A stretch of 64,000 nt of DNA, taken from assembly GCA_005406025.1 (NCBI GenBank), contig BGZK01000209.1, positions 124,001-188,000 of the forward strand, read 5' to 3'. A program made the translations under genes and the position numbers. The notes beneath the pieces are model-generated. The model was not told where the DNA came from and ran no database searches. It saw only the letters and a program-made list of their open reading frames with translations. Each line of letters begins with the position of its first letter. Within the stretch, counting starts at the first letter, position 1. Source of the stretch: Eumeta japonica. Taxonomy: Eukaryota > Arthropoda > Insecta > Lepidoptera > Psychidae. This document shows positions 22,527 through 34,624 of the stretch, in pieces.

Positions 22527-25500
22527 TTATTTGCGGCTTCCTTCTCCATGAAATATTATAAAATCTCTCAAATTGTCTGTTAATTTATGGTCTATCGCAG
22601 TTTCCATTACCTCTGGAAAAAAAGATTTTCACTTCAAAAATAAATCAAAACTGAACTTTTTTTAACAAATGTAAATAAATAAGTTCCGATGGGAAAAATT
22701 ATTCATGAAATCAAATTGACAATTTTTATTTTGTATTATATGTAATGAATTTATGTGTAAAAAGATTTTAAATGTAAGTTTTCATAATTAAGTTTTGTTT
22801 CAAGATCTTTGTCTCATATTATGTACAACACCTTAAAACAAAACGATCATCAAAGACCAAAGTTAGTCACACTTGTTTTATGTACGAGTGATCTGTAGTC
22901 ACAACTTTAATATCATGTATATATGTAAGTTTATAAATTATAAAACTCTACACCCTCCCCATAAGATAGCCTACTCCTACCCAAGAGGCAGGCAACGCAC
23001 TGGTGACTCCAATGGGGTTCTAAGTGTCCATGGGCAGCAGTGACTACCTACTCTCTGTTAGCTCACGTGCTCGTTTGCCTCTTAAAAACGCTATATAAAA
23101 AAACGTACAAAAATATGAATGTTTTAAATAGCCCATAAATAAAAAATACACTATAAAAGCTTTCGACCTCGCCTCCGCCCCCGTGGATATTTAATACATT
23201 TCTGCATCTTTCTCTATTCCGATCCCAATCTGGATGTAGATCCGAATTCCGGTTTCCCTCTCAATTTCCATCCCGATTCTGACTTCCATTCGATTTCAAT
23301 GAAATTCTTACACCAAAAACAAACATACTCTCAAATTATTTTATTTAATCTTATTGTGTAACGCTCTTAATTCCAATCTCGGTCTTGTTTGTGATTCCAA
23401 TTACTACTTGGTGTTAATTTTGGTTGTCACTTGAACTTCGTAATACCAATACTTAGTAATACTTAACTCAGTAATACCAAGCATTTTATCTAAAGCATAC
23501 AATAATATGATAATAGAATAAAAGAGACATAATAGCACGCACTACATCGTTACAAAAACCAAAAGAATAATAATAATCAGTGTGATATCAAGATACAAAT
23601 ATAAATTATTAAAGAAAATAATTATTGAGCACTTGTTTTGTTTATACAGGTATACAAAAAACCTAACTAAAAACCAATTTATCCATAAGAAATTAAAATA
23701 TCTAGGAATTAATAAATTTAATGAAATACATAATTTAAAACTAACAATAAATACAAATAATTGAAAAACTATTTAAATTTTATTAAAAAACTATACAAAC
23801 TGGGATCAGGAAATGTAAACAAAAAGTAAATTATGCATAAATCCGAACTAAATATTACTAATCTGTAAGGTATGTATGTAAGGTATAAACATGAATAAAT
23901 AATAATAAATCAATGCAAATAATTGTTGGAACCTGTTATATTTTCATGAAAAATACTTTAAAAGGAAACCGAACACGAAAACTAAAAGAAACAAAAGCAA
24001 AGAAAGTATAATGCAATTTAAAAAAAACACTTCCTTTCTAAGCACGTAAATATCCAAAAAAGGTTTACCAACCAAATTATTTAGTCATATAACGAATATA
24101 TCATAACTGCCCTCGCATGCCCCTGCACTACTTATTACGCTAATGGCTCGAGTGGGCAGCCCTCGATCATACTAAGAAATATATTATTATGGCTGTGGTA
24201 AGAGCATTATTCAAATCAAATTATCTTTGATTTTACCAAATTTCATTAGGCTACACATAAAAAAAATTAACAAAACTAATACTATCATTGAAAATTTTAC
24301 TATCATTTATTTACTTCACCAATTTAACCCCCTTAAAAGTGTTTTGTTTATGCCAGTGTCGAAATTTATCCTTATCAAATTTCTTCTAACACGGTTTAGC
24401 ATATTTTCATTCAAAATTTCATAGGCCATTTCACATTCTTAAGGAAAGAAATTGTCATAATATTTGTGTACCAAATTTAAAAGAATTAAGTTCAGCAGTT
24501 TAACATTTCCCACACATTCTATCCCTTATTTCATCGCCTTAGAAGTAGATTTTTGAGAAAAGGCACCTATTTCTGTATTCAGGCATATATTATCGTTGTA
24601 ACAAATTTCATTATAATTGATTCTGCAGTTTAAAATTACTCATACAATATTTCATCCCCGTTTTCAGTTCGTAATGATTATATAAAAAAAAAAACCGGCC
24701 AAGTGCGAGTCGGACTCGCGCACCGAGGGTTCCGTACAAACCTGCAAGGTTTACAAAGTTCGTTTTACCAAATTTCGAGATTCTATGTCAACGGGAAGTG
24801 GTCTTTAGGTTTTAATTCCCTTGCGTGTAGTTGCGAGTTTCAAAATATGCGGTATCAATGGTTGTACTTTTGCGTTTTTGCGTTGACTTAGAATTTTTTT
24901 TTTTTCACGGGTTAAAGGCAATTAGATCTAAGTATTTGATATGAATTTCAACTTGATAGCTCTACGCGTTCATGAGGAAAAAGTAATAAGTTTATATTTA
25001 TTAAAAATATATATTTTGTAATGTAACTAAAATTTAAGGTTTTCGGAATTTTTCCTTTATGTGTGCTATAAAACGTTGCTTCATGCCAAATTTCAAGATT
25101 CTAGGTCGACTGGAAGTACCCTTTAGGTTTTGATTCCCTTGCGAGTACTTGCGAGTTTCAAAATATGCAGCTTAAATTGCTGTTTCTTTTGATTGCGTTG
25201 ACATAGAAGTTTGATTTTGTTACAGCTTAAAGGTATTATAGACCTGAGTATTTGGTATGAATATCAATTTAATACCTCTACGCGTTTATGAGGAAATGGG
25301 TAGTAAGTTTAAAATTATTAAAAAAATATATTATGTGATGTAACTAAAATTTATGGTTTTCGTAATTTTTCCTTTATCTATGCTATAAGACGTTGCTTCG
25401 TACCAAATTTCAAGATTCTGAGTTCACGGGAAGCACCCTGTAGGTTTTGATTCCCTTGCAAGTGTCGAAAATTTGCGGCATAAACGGCTGTATCTTTTGA

Positions 25501-28500
25501 TTGCGTTGGCTTAGAAGTTTGATTTTTCACAGCTTCAAGGGACAGTAGACCTGAGTAATTGATATAAATTTCAGCTTCATACCTCCACGCGTTCCTGAGA
25601 AAAAGGGTCTTGACAGACGGACGGACGGACGGACAGACGGACAACAAAGTGATCCTATAAGGGTTCCGTTTTTTCCTTTTGAGGTACGGAACCCTAAAAA
25701 ATAGTTTATATTCATCTACCGGTGTCAAACTAAATCTGTGCCAAATTTCATGAAAATCGGTACAGCAATTTGGGTGTAAAAACAAATCAAACAAACAGTC
25801 AGATTTTGAGATTATAATGTTAATATGGAAAGAATTTTGAAATTATAATTTAGTAATTCATCAAAAATTAAGGATGAAATATATAATGTGTAAAAAACCT
25901 TGTTTGGTAGTGGTTATAAACAAATTTTGAAAATATATGCATAGGAAGCATATTGTTAAACTTAAAAAAAACATAAAAATAAACAATTTTTTAAAATCTA
26001 TTTAGGCTATTTTGTTTAATATAGTTGAATTTTTTGATAAAAAAAAAAACAAAAATAATAGCTTTTCAATTTTTAAGGTATATTAATTAATTCAAGAAAA
26101 TTAGGATTTTTCGGCGATTATAATTCTTTAAAAATTCTTAACAATTAAGGGGTTGGAGATACGAAGATGGGTATGAGGACTCTTTTCATTCAAAATATTA
26201 CAAAAAATTTAAAAAAAAATAATTGATTGCAATAAATGATTTTTCATAGGCTATATAGTTTTTTGTTGTTTAAACAATAACGTCAAAAGATATTAAGTAT
26301 CATCTTACACTTTTATAATCACAAAGACCTTCTGCACATTAAAAAAAAAAATTACGATTTAAAATAATTCTGCAAACAAATGCGCCACTATGCCCTGCAC
26401 TATAATTAATTATATATGAATGAACAGCATCGCGTCACTTTCCCCTGAAATGGAATATATTTGTATTTAAGCTCTATTATTGTTTTTTAAAAAAGCTGTT
26501 TGGTTCATAAAATAAAATATAATTAATATAGTATGCAAAATAAATAAAGCACCTTAGACAGACCCGGTTTTGGAGCGCGCAGCCCAAGCCGGGGCCCACG
26601 CCCCGAGCAGTAGTTTCGGAAGGCGCCAAAATCATAATATAATATCGTTGAAAAAAACTTGTTTCACAAAGCGCCTAGTATCTAACGCACGATGTTCTAG
26701 CAATTATTCATTTGATTTTAAAACGCGCCATAGGTTTTTGGAGACATCTTATGGTTAATTCCGAAATGTGCTGCGAGCATCTGCAGCGCAGCATATTTTG
26801 GCAACATCATGGCGAAATTTTAAATTTCACAAATTTATTAATTTTATAAATAATTAAAATAAATATTATTTAAAGGATATTTTTAATGGTTTTCCGTTCC
26901 AAGAGATATTATGATTTTTTTTTCTACAAAGACAAATATAATATTTTTTGGAAAAAAATACAAACAATTCTATATAATTATGAAAAATGATACTTATATA
27001 GCATTGGAGCTTCGCCTGTTAACTTGGAAAAGTCCAAAAACCAAAAATGACCGGTCAAAAGAGTGTATATAGGAAACATATCATAACATGAGTTGTTATG
27101 ATAAGTTTCCTATACACAATTTTATGAAAAAGTTATTAAGTAATAGATAATAAAGAGTGCACGTTTATTAAAGTCTTCTTATTATGCCAATCATAAAAAA
27201 TGTCAATTTGTGAGTTTTTTTTTAACAATTTATCTCAAACAGTGGAGAGAGGGGCGCCACTATCAAGTTACTGCACCAGTTCGAAAAAAACATAGATCTG
27301 ATGTTGACCTTAGGTCATCAATGCCAATTGATTGCAATTTTTTCAATATATTCAATATTTATAAATTAATGTGTGTGGCTTCTTTTGATTGCATAGGATT
27401 TTTGTTACATATTATACATGAATAGCTGCATACAGGACGAATTGTGAATTAATAAGTGGTATCTCATTAATCAAAAATAGAAAATTGTTATTATTTCACC
27501 TTGATCCAAATTATGCACCAGTTCTGTTTTAATCACACCATCAAAATGATCATTCTTAATTTCATTAACATCTGCAAATTCTACTTCTTTGGTTCTATTT
27601 TCCACTAGTTCTTTAGGTGCCACAGGTCTGTACAAGTCATCTTCTTTTGAATTGAATTCTTCTGCTTTATTTCTTTTGTTCTGTGCTTGTTCCTCTTCTC
27701 TTTTCCTTTTTCCCTTGTGTGAATTGCGAGGTTTCTTTTGATTCACTCTTTTAGTTCCTGCATTATTTACTTTTGTTTTAGAACTTAAAGCTCTAGCCAC
27801 TTCTGCTTTGATTAAATTTTTAAGATCTTCAGATAAAAAAGACGAGTTGTCTGTTTTATTGATGAAGTACTTTGTTATAGGTATATCATCATTACTGTCA
27901 CTTCCTGATCCATCTGATTCTACATCAGATAGAGATATGTGGTTAGCTTTAAAGAAAGTTCGCCATTTTTTTATCAAATCATCTGCCAATTTCTGTAAAT
28001 CAAATATCTCCATTAAAAATACATTATAAGAATATAAATATAAAAGTAGAAAGAATTGTAACTACAAAAAAAATTAAAGTAAGGAAGGCAAAAGGAAAAC
28101 AAAAACAGTAAAAGATTTACCAATATGCATGTAAAGTTTGTATATTTTATTCTTGAAACAGCATTTTTAATCAGCAATAACATAAGATTTAAAAAATAAG
28201 TAACTCATAAAGATTATAATTTAATAATGAACAATAATTTGCAAAAAATCAGTATGTTTTAATGGCATTATGATTAATTAATTGATTATTATTTTTTAAT
28301 GGAGTACCAGAGTCCAATCTACTTCTCATTAGTAGAAACTTTTATTGCACTGTTATTAATGTCTAGGCTACAATGAAGTAGAGGTTAGTATTCAAGCTGT
28401 CTAAAATATAATAGAGAAATTTAATAATAATATATTGATAGAAAAAAAAATAATTTTACTGAAACTATCTTATTTGAAACTTTGAGAAATGTTAAAATGA

Positions 28501-31500
28501 TTCACTTTATAGCTAATTTTTAGATTTCCATCTCCAAAAGGTATGAACATGACTCTATTACAAAGATTCCGCTATTTCTCTGTCCATACATCTGTTTGTC
28601 AGCTAGCTGTACCTTATAATTCATAATAAGTAGACAGTTGATATTTTCAAAGTATGTATTTCTATTGCCGCTATAATGAAAAATAATAAAACTACAATGA
28701 AACTAAAAATTTATGGGGCCCCTGAAGACAAGAAACATATATTTTTTGTCTGACTCGCACTTGGTCAGTTTTTTAAGAAAGATATGGAACTTTTTTGTAC
28801 TTTCTAGTTTAAAGTTTGAAGACAATTTTCACTCCTGGAACTTCGAATATATCAGAATTACTATACAAATTCATATCCTCCATTAAAATGTTCTTTTAGA
28901 AAAATCAACTCTTAAGGAGAGTAAACTCCTTTAAGGGTTGATTGTCCTAAAAGTTGAGATAGTATTCTTTGTTAACAGCAACAAACAGAAATGTTAATTG
29001 CAAGTAGTTCTGTTATGTTTGAATAATTGATCAAACATAACAGGACTCTCAAATGAACTTCTATTTCTTTTTTATATTTGTTAAAAATGAATTTCTAAAA
29101 ATACTTTACATTGCTTTTATGTCTATTAGGACCACTTCCACTATCTCATTTTAAACTCAGTTTTAACTAAAAGTCACTTCAAAATAAAATGTGCATTCCA
29201 TGTCTCCCTTTTAAGACAAGTTTTTAAAGATTTAAACATCAAATTTCATAAACGAAAGTAGCCTGCCCTATTGATAGTAGAAAGAAAAAGTATGACTTTG
29301 CATACAAACTTCGATACCCTATTTTACACACATCTAAACACACAATAAAATTGTAACTAAGACATGTGTGTACTTGAGAAGTATTTATGAAACTTTACTG
29401 ATATGGGAGTTTGTATATTTTATTCTTTATAAGGCAGGCTTTTATGAAGGCAATAGAAACCAAATCACTTTTCGAGTTTTCGTCTGTCTCCCTGTAAGTT
29501 TGTTTGTTCATACGTAACACAGAAACTACTTCAAGAAATATGAATTCGTTTTTCACAGGTATGTTAGTGGAGGACTAACTTAAGAAATAGTGCATATTTC
29601 ATCCTAATACACCTAGAAGATAAATTATATGCAAAATTCTTTTAAACTGAGAACATAACAGAATGTAAAAAAATATTTATAAAAATAAGTCTGTATGGTT
29701 TTAAATTACATGCAACTTTCTTATTTAGACATTACGATGAGATCTGGAATGAAATTGAGGTCATGGTGAACACTGCTTCAACAAATGATATAAAAGTTAT
29801 AGGAATTGATTGTATTTCATCGCAGACGGAGCTGAACGAAAAAGCAAATAAACAATAAGTTGTCAAAAATCCATTTATAACGCTTAGCACTGGCATAAAA
29901 AGAAATAAAATGCCAAATTAATAAGTCAGTGAATCAAATAATCTCAACTTCTATCTTTACAAGTACAAATAATTTTGATATATTTCAAGCTATTGTCATA
30001 AATTACAACATACGAATTTGATAGATTTAAGCAATTATCATAAACTGTAAATTACAACATACAAATTTGAGAGGTTTAGGTATCCTCAGCATATAGTGTT
30101 TCGAATGTGTCTCCCTCATCTCGCACTTCATGCACAAGTCGTAGTCTGGACAAGTGACACATTTGTATCGGTAACCTTCAATTCTATTATAGCAACTGTC
30201 ACATACAACACAGCCATGTGCTTCAGGTTCGGAATCAGAGTTTTCTGCTGAAACAATAACATAGTAATATTTAGAAATAACTTTTATATGAACTAGATAG
30301 GTCGAGGGTAACTAACATTTCTTAATGATAATGTTGCATACATAACGAAAAGGGATTATTTAAAAAAAAATCTTTGTAAATGAGTTAATTTGAAACAGAG
30401 AGACCAATACAAAGTAAAAATATTTAATACACTTAAAGCGGACACATGTAAAAGAGGCTTACTTAAGTAATTGGTATATCTTAAATAAATACTGTAATTC
30501 AATGGATATAAGTAACTATTCTCATTTCATGACATATGCAAATAGGATTATTCACATCCACTGCTTTAACAAAGATTTTATTTTATAATCAGGTATTCTA
30601 GATTCCTCTTCCTTGCCACTTCCTTGTGTGTGCGTGCACGCACATGTGTACGGAAATAGCTTCAAATAAAGGATCCACTACAAAAATTATGTATATCCTT
30701 TGCTTTTTTTGTTGAGATAATTGGGTTTTAAATTTATGAAATTTATGAAAAAACTCAGACCTAAAGATAAGAAAATAATATTTATTTGAGTTAAAGAGCT
30801 TGTATCACAGTATTAATTCTTTGAAAAATAATCATTCTTTAAGTATTATAAACTAATTAAAAACTATATAATTTTAAGTAAATCTGCAGAAATTAAGACT
30901 TATAATGATCATTGTCCACTATGCGTTCACAATCAATAATGAGAGTTGTCCTAATTTATTTAATTAACTTCTAATTCTTTAATATTTGCATCATGAAGAA
31001 GTTCATTGTAATAACGTTTCATTTCAGACGCATATACAGTGTAAACTCCATGTAACGTCCCTCGATTTAACGACAAACTCCCTAAAGCGTCGAAATCAAT
31101 TGGCTTTAGTTGGTTTAGCTTGTCTTCCATACACTGATACACTCTACATAGCGTTACACCCACTTTCAATAAGGCCAACAATTGAGTAAAAAAAGTACCT
31201 TTTAAGTTGCCAAAATTAGTAAAAACTGCGCAGCTGTGTACGTTCTTTTTGTCGCTTTATTACCCTAGCCTGCAATAAACTCGACTGTCCGCATCATGCA
31301 TACGGAACTTTGTAAGAAATTCGTTCTTTTGTTTACAAATTGGGATTACTTGCACGTGTAGACTGTTGTTGACCATGACTAATACATTTGTAAGTAGGAG
31401 TCATGGAATATCTCTACGTTATCATATTCTTAGTTACTCATAAACTTTCAAACTGTACACATGGCTAGTAAAAGAAAATCACTCTGTATTGACGAAAAAG

Positions 31501-34141
31501 TTTTACTGATACGTGCAATAGAAATGGGTATTACTAACACTAGTCTGAAATAAACTTTTACTTTTTCTGATTTTTCTTCTCTCCATTTAACGACAACTCT
31601 TTATAACGCTATAAAATGCACAGTCCCTTCAGTGTCGTTATATAGAGTTTACACTGTAATTGTTTCAGGAACTGTAGCTCATTATATTTTGCTGTTGACA
31701 TAGGCAGCTTGTCTTTATAAGCTAAAGCAGGTAATTTAAATAATTCTTCATCATTAATTCATAGATCGAAAAGAAACTGGTGTGTTAACCACACTTGATT
31801 TTCATGGACTATTATTAAAATTTCTGTGATACATGCCTGTGGACATTCTTTCTGGATTCTAAATTCACTCACAGGTCTTATGGGAAAAGGAAAAAGCTTT
31901 TTGTAAAACGGTTTCAGAAATGCCCTTGAATGTATGTTGCGAACATTTGATGACATTGAAAGGTTTCAGTCTCTGTCGAGCTCCACATACATGTTCCACC
32001 CATTTTTCAGAGAGTTCAATCATAGCCTTCTGATTTAAGAAGGCCATGTTTGAGTCTCACTTCACATATGAGTGAGATCTTATACGGAATATAACTATGA
32101 CTGATTCTAAGCGATTGCGATTGAGAAATTAAATAAATCAAAAAAGACAATATATATGTTTCTTTACTTTCTTCAAAAGTTTGCTAAATTTTCTTTTTGT
32201 ATACTTATGATTTGCTTTATATCTCTTTAGTACCCAGCAATTGTCAACAATCATGCTAATGTCCTACCTTCCTTGATATGTTTTCCATAACTTTAACATG
32301 TTAATTAATTTGCTTCTGATCCACAGAAATTAAGTCAATATGGGAATATAGAAAATTCAACTTTATGAGGGACGCACTTTTTGTCTTACTTTTTAATATT
32401 GATTTGAAAATAGATTTCACATAGTTGTTAAATATAGAAAAGATTTGAAATTGATTTGCAATTTTTTCTATTAAATAAGTGCCACATATATGGTGGAAGT
32501 TATTCATCAAATTAACGCATTTCGGAGCAACTAAAATTTTTAATTTTTACCACACAAAATATGTTTTTTTAAACATATTTTATTTTTTAAAACACCTTAT
32601 AGCAACTTATGAGAGTTAATGCATATTTAAAATATCAACACGAACGCCATAATTATAAATATCTTACGAAGGTGGGTGGCCCTTGAATGAGTGTGTATCT
32701 CTATTCATACACAGTGAATTTGGTTGTGAAAATAGAAATACAGTAACGCTAACCCTAAAAATATATTTAGTGTATTATATTGTATATTTGTTTTTGAAGA
32801 ATAAGAAATAGGAAGACATAAATTTATTAATTATTATTAGAATCAATTTTTTGAAATAATGAACTTTTTTCACTTTTCTGCAACCAAATATTATTCCTAA
32901 TAAGTATGAGGGCAATAGGTAACTTTTGGTTAGGTAACTTAGTCTTTGACAATCTTTTTTTTTGTACAAACTCATATTCATCATTCAAAAATCAAATAAA
33001 CATTTGCAATCTTTTCATGCCCTTGAAATAAAAAAAAACATTTATGAAAATAAATATTCAAATTGAATAATAGTTTATATTTTACAAACTTAAAATCATT
33101 GTAACATTATTTACTAAAATACCTATCACTATTTTCTTTTTAAACATATTTAGAATATGTATGCAAATATTACCTCACTAACAGTAACATGCCGGCGTTT
33201 TGTAACCATCTAACTTTACTTAAACAAAAAAATAATGCAATAAACAATAAACATTAGTAGTTCCATCTGTCATCCATACCATAATGATCGAACTTTTAAT
33301 GAAACGCTCAAAAGCATTATGCATGTCTTCCATCGATATATTCATGGGTCACACCCACCTTCATGAAATATATCATCAGTACACACTATTAACAAATGAA
33401 GTAGTACTAAGATATTTTATTTAGAATTTTTTCAATATTTCAATATTCAGATATTTAATATTTTAGACCTACCAAAATTACAACTCATTTTTGCAAAGGG
33501 AGAACCGTCACAGGCTTGTCTTATTATTATGTTATAAAAACAGAATAAATTTTACATTTTTCTTTTACTCTATCAAAATTCATAAAAGTATATCATTATT
33601 TTAAAAAATGTTTTACATTACTAAAATTCTTTAATCTAATATTATACCCTTTTTTTAAATATTGTGAAATTTATTTTGGGGTTTTTTTTATATAATAAAA
33701 TGAAAGATAAATATGTACAATGTTATTTGAAAATGACCTAAAAATACGTGATATAAAAAAGATAAGCAAATAGAGGTCTTAAAATACCTTTCTCGTTTGC
33801 AGGATCTTGAGATCCTGGTAAAAATAATGAAGGTACCGCATCTGGGCAGAGATGTCTATTCTTAATACTGGAAGGTGGAAAATGCCTAGAACAGAACCGA
33901 TGTGATACCGTTACTTTGTCTGTATTATTTTTAAGTAAGTCTTCTCTCTGTGCAGCGCGCAGCCACAAAATTTGCCTAAAAGATAATCAAAATGAACATA
34001 AACATCGTAATAAAATATTTGTAAACTCATTAAAGTAAATTGTTATTACCGTTCTCTTTTTTTTGGCAAGCTATAAAAGTTTAAATGTGTATTTAATCGA
34101 CTGTTCCTCCCACACCCTGCTACACAGCAATAATTAACCAT
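22527..34141 (-). CDS. THAP and ZZ double zinc-finger protein, 5 exons
   Basis: The exons are 34141-34050, 33975-33788, 30247-30063, 27992-27500 and 22612-22527. All borders are GT/AG and phases are consistent, giving 347 residues. Residues 1-85 form a complete THAP DNA-binding finger: Cys5/6 and Cys10, W35, C59-x2-H62 (HRFCSRHF) and the AVPSLF box at 77-82. Residues 104-150 form a ZZ finger with all eight ligands: C109/C112, C123/C126, C132/C135 and H141/H144 (YRYKCVTCPDYDLC). This is close to the p62/ref(2)P and KCMF1 type, which bind N-terminal or degron-like peptides. The rest is acidic-Ser then Lys/Arg-rich (about 235-265), a likely nuclear signal, with no named domain. THAP fingers bind DNA, so a nuclear factor or a domesticated THAP/P-element-type transposase derivative is inferred. 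Further exons between exons 2 and 3, or 4 and 5, cannot be excluded. Exon 5 is the least certain. Confidence 0.72.
22960..23095. repeat. Lepidopteran SINE-like 3' end
   Basis: AGAGGCAGGCAACGCACTGG, then TCTAAGTGTCCATGGGC and GCTCGTTTGCCTCTTAAAAA, resemble a very common lepidopteran repeat 3' end that I recognise ('GGCAGGCAACGCAC...GCTCGTTTGCC'). It is non-coding and sits in intron 4 of the THAP-ZZ gene. Confidence 0.6.
23195..23425. repeat. TTCCGATTC-type low-complexity repeat
   Basis: Degenerate repeats of TTCCGATCCCAATC and ATTCCGGTTTCC type, interrupted by AT-rich sequence near 23310-23360. Confidence 0.5.
24691..25697 (+). repeat. GGTTCCGTAC-type element with three tandem internal units
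   Basis: It begins ACCGGCCAAGTGCGAGTCGG and ends with GACGGACGGACGGAC, TAAGGGTTCCG and GAGGTACGGAACCCTAA, a familiar lepidopteran repeat. The inside consists of about 2.7 tandem units: about 24765-25080, about 25081-25393 and about 25394-25610. Each starts CCAAATTTC.AGATTCT and contains GTTTTGATTCCCTTGC and CTCTACGCGTT.ATGAGG. It is inserted in another dispersed repeat, fragments of which resume at 25700-25820 (CCAAATTTCATGAAAATCGG). ORFs across it are fortuitous. Confidence 0.8.
26560..26830. repeat. GC-rich fragment of an unidentified repeat
   Basis: A locally GC-rich block (GGAGCGCGCAGCCC, AAGCCGGGGCCCACGCCCC, AAGGCGCCAAAATCAT) lies inside intron 4 of the THAP-ZZ gene. It resembles hAT-like or unclassified insect repeats. 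The ORF at 26570 lacks recognisable domains. Confidence 0.35.
27063..27117. repeat. Long inverted repeat, about 24-bp arms
   Basis: GTGTATATAGGAAACATATC followed by ATAACA pairs with TGTTATGATAAGTTTCCTATACAC, with one small asymmetry and one mismatch, around TGAGT. It lies in intron 4 of the THAP-ZZ gene, about 380 bases past exon 4 in gene direction. Confidence 0.65.
28560..28775 (-). repeat. Fragment of the GGTTCCGTAC-type repeat family
   Basis: CTGTCCATACATCTGTTTGT, TTTCTATTGCCGCTATAA and a final CTGACTCGCACTTGGTCAG match recognisable parts of the family; TCGCACTTGGCC is the inverse of the left end at 24691. It is in intron 3 of the THAP-ZZ gene. Confidence 0.6.
28903..28943. repeat. Imperfect hairpin, about 17-bp arms
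   Basis: AATCAACTCTTAAGGAG is followed by the near-inverse CTCCTTTAAGGGTTGATT, with one mismatch and one extra base. Confidence 0.5.
29006..29047. repeat. 17-bp hairpin
   Basis: AGTTCTGTTATGTTTGA pairs with TCAAACATAACAGGACT, a single G/T wobble, around an 8-base loop. It lies 63 bases from the hairpin at 28903-28943; both are in intron 3 of the THAP-ZZ gene. Confidence 0.6.
30960..32047 (-). pseudogene. Old coding fragment (transposon-like), split by a Tigger MITE
   Basis: On the minus strand a coding-like frame runs from MAFLNQKAMIELSEKWVEHV at 32047, with frame shifts, to YKDKLPMSTAKYNELQFLKQ just before 31657. It resumes after the inserted element as YASEMKRYYNELLHDANIKE (31034-30960 region). 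Taking out the insert and one TA restores the frame exactly. There is an in-frame stop (FLFDL then TGA, near 31760) and a shift near 31900. I do not recognise the family; an old transposon ORF is likeliest. It lies in intron 2 of the THAP-ZZ gene. Confidence 0.5.
31037..31656 (+). mobile_element. Tigger/pogo-type non-autonomous element with TA target duplication
   Basis: The terminal inverted repeats are CAGTGTAAACTCCATGTAAC on the left (31037) and, inverted on the right, CAGTGTAAACTCTATATAAC (ending 31656). TA flanks both ends (31035-31036, 31657-31658). Inside, from about 31461, is the start of a pogo-family transposase (MASKRKSLCIDEKVLLIRAI, then EMGITNTSLK and stop), matching the N-terminal psq-type helix-turn-helix of Tigger proteins. 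The rest of the transposase is deleted. Length is 620 bp. Confidence 0.9.
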
Positions 34142-34408
34142 TCTGAAAATTAACAATTCAAACGACAAACTTTTTTGTAACAACGCTAATCAATTATCAA
34201 TCAATTGTGACAAAGCACCGTACTGTCAAATTCGCTGACATTCAATCGCTACTTATTTAACTTATTACATAAATGTTTCTTATATAAAAGTCAAAGTCAT
34301 AGTCATACTCTTATAAAGTATGTTAGGATAATGGTTTATAATTATATTCAATAATCAATTTAAGATGAGTACCGAATCATTTCCTTCCTCTCTGACTTAA
34401 TACCAAAT

Positions 34409-34440
34409 AAAATTCCGGTCATTATTATGACCGGAATTTT
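34409..34440. repeat. Perfect 14-bp hairpin with 4-base loop
   Basis: AAAATTCCGGTCAT, TATT, then the exact inverse. It is about 270 bases upstream of the inferred THAP-ZZ start codon. Although it looks like a bacterial terminator, this is an insect genome and that reading does not apply. Confidence 0.65.
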
Positions 34441-34624
34441 CTCTATTGAGAAAGACATGATAATACTTTAGATATATAAATAGTATTAATTTCCGTAATT
34501 TTCATTTATTTATGTAGATTCTAGATGTATTGAAATGAAACTAATATAGAATACAACTAAGTATTAAGTATGGTAATACTTTTTAACTGTTTGCAACTAG
34601 AAAATTAAATGAAATGCTATTAAA

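Noticed and set aside
27471..28013. Treating the 180-codon ORF as an independent intronless gene
   Set aside because: Its first seven codons overlap a TTTACAG acceptor and its end carries a GTGAAA donor; phases match the ZZ exon upstream and the exon at 22612 downstream, so it is read as exon 4 of the THAP-ZZ gene.
34409..34440. Hairpin that looks like an intrinsic terminator
   Set aside because: The window is an insect genome; there is no bacterial-type transcription unit and no following T-run tied to a gene end.
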